DNA of 45,048 nt from Pontiellaceae bacterium (GTDB taxonomy: Bacteria; Verrucomicrobiota; Kiritimatiellia; Kiritimatiellales; Pontiellaceae): NCBI GenBank assembly GCA_016937945.1, contig JAFGVP010000066.1, forward strand, positions 1 to 45,048, in the 5' to 3' direction. The notes under the pieces are model-generated. The model was not told where the DNA came from and did not search any database. It saw nothing but the letters and a program-made list of their open reading frames with translations. This document shows, one piece after another, positions 44,327 through 45,048 of this stretch. Position numbers and translations under genes: made by a program. Position 1 is the stretch's first letter. Each line of letters starts with the position of its first letter.

Positions 44327-44531
44327 CTATTTCAACGGATCGATCCTGAAAAGCAACTTGCCCGTGGAAGCAAGCTCCCAATCGGCCATCAATTCCTCTT
44401 GGTGAATCTCAGCTGAGATCAACGACAACCTTTGAATCCTGATAATACGCATGGATGTGAGGCGGATTATGCTCCGACGGGGAGCAATACATTCTCACGA
44501 TAATTCCGTAAAACATGGATATGGCTGGCAT
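44327..44531 (-). pseudogene. broken DUF4160 gene with internal deletion
   Basis: From the ATG at 44531 (AAAGG upstream) the frame reads MPAISMFYGIIVRMYCSPSE and on through HNPPHIHAYYQDSKVVVDLS, then stops at 44409. In another frame the C-terminal part continues as IHQEELMADWELASTG, then KLLFRIDPLK and a stop at 44327. Both ends match DUF4160 (HNPPHIHAYY; DELxAxWELAxxG), but about 22-25 residues between the halves are missing and the frame is shifted. The deletion joins at a 14-base palindrome. The 40-residue N-terminal fragment could still be made. Confidence 0.82.
44406..44419. repeat. 14-base perfect palindrome at the deletion junction
   Basis: ATCTCAGCTGAGAT lies exactly where the two halves of the DUF4160 gene meet and contains its premature stop. 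It may have guided the deletion or formed by it. Confidence 0.6.
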
Positions 44532-44815
44532 TTACTTGACCTTTCAACTTCATCAACTGGCCGCAGAATCCCATAAACCTGCTAGCAATTCCAGCTTTTG
44601 GATCGCAGGAATTTTTCTCTTTGGATAGATTGCCTTTTACATCGCAAGGAAAGTCGCATACCTCACCGAATTTGAACCCTGAATACGGCCTAACACCTGT
44701 ACCGGCCAGAAACGGGCGGTTAACCGGGACATCAGTACGAGGAGGGCAAGCTGTTGGTATGTTCAGTCTGATGTAGGTGCAGATCGCTCCCGATAGAATC
44801 GCGACCTGATTTCGA

Positions 44816-44848
44816 CAATAGCCAAGGTGTGCAAGTGCATGGCTATTG
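44816..44848 (+). repeat. 9-bp perfect hairpin followed by a T run
   Basis: CAATAGCCA and TGGCTATTG flank a 15-base loop, with TTTTT starting 8 bases beyond. It is terminator-like on the plus strand, but no plus-strand gene precedes it. Confidence 0.5.
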
Positions 44849-44862
44849 CAAAATCTTTTTAT

Positions 44863-44892
44863 GCGTCGAGTGGCCGAGCGACTCTGAGACGC
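44863..44892. repeat. bulged hairpin
   Basis: GCGTC-GAGT and ACTC-TGA-GACGC form 9 pairs with a 3-base bulge on one side and a 9-base loop. The bulged shape recalls folded recombination sites, but the flanks do not complete such a site. Confidence 0.4.
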
Positions 44893-45000
44893 TTTACCTA
44901 ACTTCATATTTCAAAGAACGGGATGGCATTGCCATTGCTGTTGGTTGGCTCGTGGCTCCTTTAAAGTAAGCGTTCCGTATAGCACCTCTTGTTGAAATCA

Positions 45001-45047
45001 TCGTAGACGTCGTAGGCTTCGACCTATGACTTATCCAACATCTACGA
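45001..45047. repeat. nested inverted repeats at the window edge
   Basis: Inner arms GTCGTAGG (45009-45016) and CCTATGAC (45023-45030) pair with one G-T. Outer arms TCGTAGA (45001-45007) and TCTACGA (45041-45047) pair exactly. The element looks like a compact intergenic hairpin repeat cut by the window end. Confidence 0.55.
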
Positions 45048-45048
45048 C

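Larger units (their letters stand above)
44532..45048. other. gene-poor region with inverted repeats
   Basis: These 517 bases hold no gene I can support. The only long frame (44467-44907 minus) is Cys/Arg rich, lacks a ribosome binding site and overlaps the DUF4160 gene. The region contains hairpins at 44816-44848 and 44863-44892 and an inverted-repeat structure at the window edge. Confidence 0.65.

Noticed and set aside
44680-44902. Possible integron attC sites (GCCTAAC at 44688-44694, ACCTAAC near 44896 and nearby bulged hairpins)
   Set aside because: No correctly paired GTTRRRY and RYYYAAC set flanks either hairpin, and no integrase gene is seen, so the matches are probably chance.
44467-44907. 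Minus-strand open frame of 146 codons
   Set aside because: It has no ribosome binding site, an unusual Cys/Arg-rich composition, and overlaps the start of the DUF4160 gene in another frame.

Overview
The window carries about 38 protein genes at ordinary bacterial density with moderately high GC. Several features point to the PVC superphylum, most likely Kiritimatiellota or a close Verrucomicrobiota relative: secreted glycosidases for uronate-rich polysaccharide, a DUF4861-type protein, a PEP-CTERM protein, secreted proteins ending in an aromatic-Arg-Leu/Ile tag, GDP-fucose synthesis, and a sulfate activation operon. This placement is an inference from gene content and no rRNA gene is present to test it. 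I recognised no tRNA, rRNA, CRISPR array or prophage.

Layout. (1) 101-1345, minus: dut-radC. (2) 1425-6434, plus: purN, a RimB-like aspartic peptidase, rimK, an AstE/aspartoacylase-like deacylase, then an NSS sodium symporter with an overlapping 49-residue MetS-like subunit. (3) 6485-12950: infA, a PilT-type ATPase with an extra C-terminal helical domain, a large hybrid histidine kinase, an NfuA-type Fe-S scaffold, a DUF368/PopT polyprenyl-phosphate transporter and lipA. (4) 13069-21188, saccharolytic region: a GH88/105 hydrolase and a six-hairpin glycosidase diverge around an IS200-type insertion. They are followed by a minus-strand group of a DUF4861-like protein, two previously unlisted small ORFs and a thioredoxin fused to a coiled coil, and by a secreted TIM-barrel glycosidase. 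(5) 21438-29298, minus: valS, cimA, mscS with a DUF432-like partner, a PEP-CTERM protein and another secreted protein. (6) 29436-40281, minus: gmd-fcl behind its own terminator, and a long collinear unit GbsR/MarR-like regulator, NusG paralogue, glmS, SLC13 permease, cysQ, cysD, cysNC. (7) 40312-43944: ahcY with an ArsR-methyltransferase fusion and a strong palindrome at its start, divergent from queA. (8) 43945-45048: gene-poor, with an intact DUF2442 gene, a broken DUF4160 gene and several inverted repeats.

How parts may work together. Region 6 makes the precursors of a sulfated, fucosylated and amino-sugar-containing surface polysaccharide: PAPS, GDP-fucose and glucosamine-6-phosphate. It does so under a regulator plus an antiterminator paralogue, and no PAPS or sulfite reductase gene is in view. 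Region 4 degrades external uronate-containing polysaccharide. Region 7 links S-adenosylhomocysteine recycling to a SAM/SAH-binding repressor-like fusion.

The most useful new observations are: the two small ORFs between the DUF4861-like and thioredoxin genes; the near-palindromic operator and apparent lack of a leader in front of the ArsR-methyltransferase-ahcY operon; the possibly leaderless GbsR-like regulator that opens the sulfation operon; and the internally deleted DUF4160 gene beside an intact DUF2442 gene.
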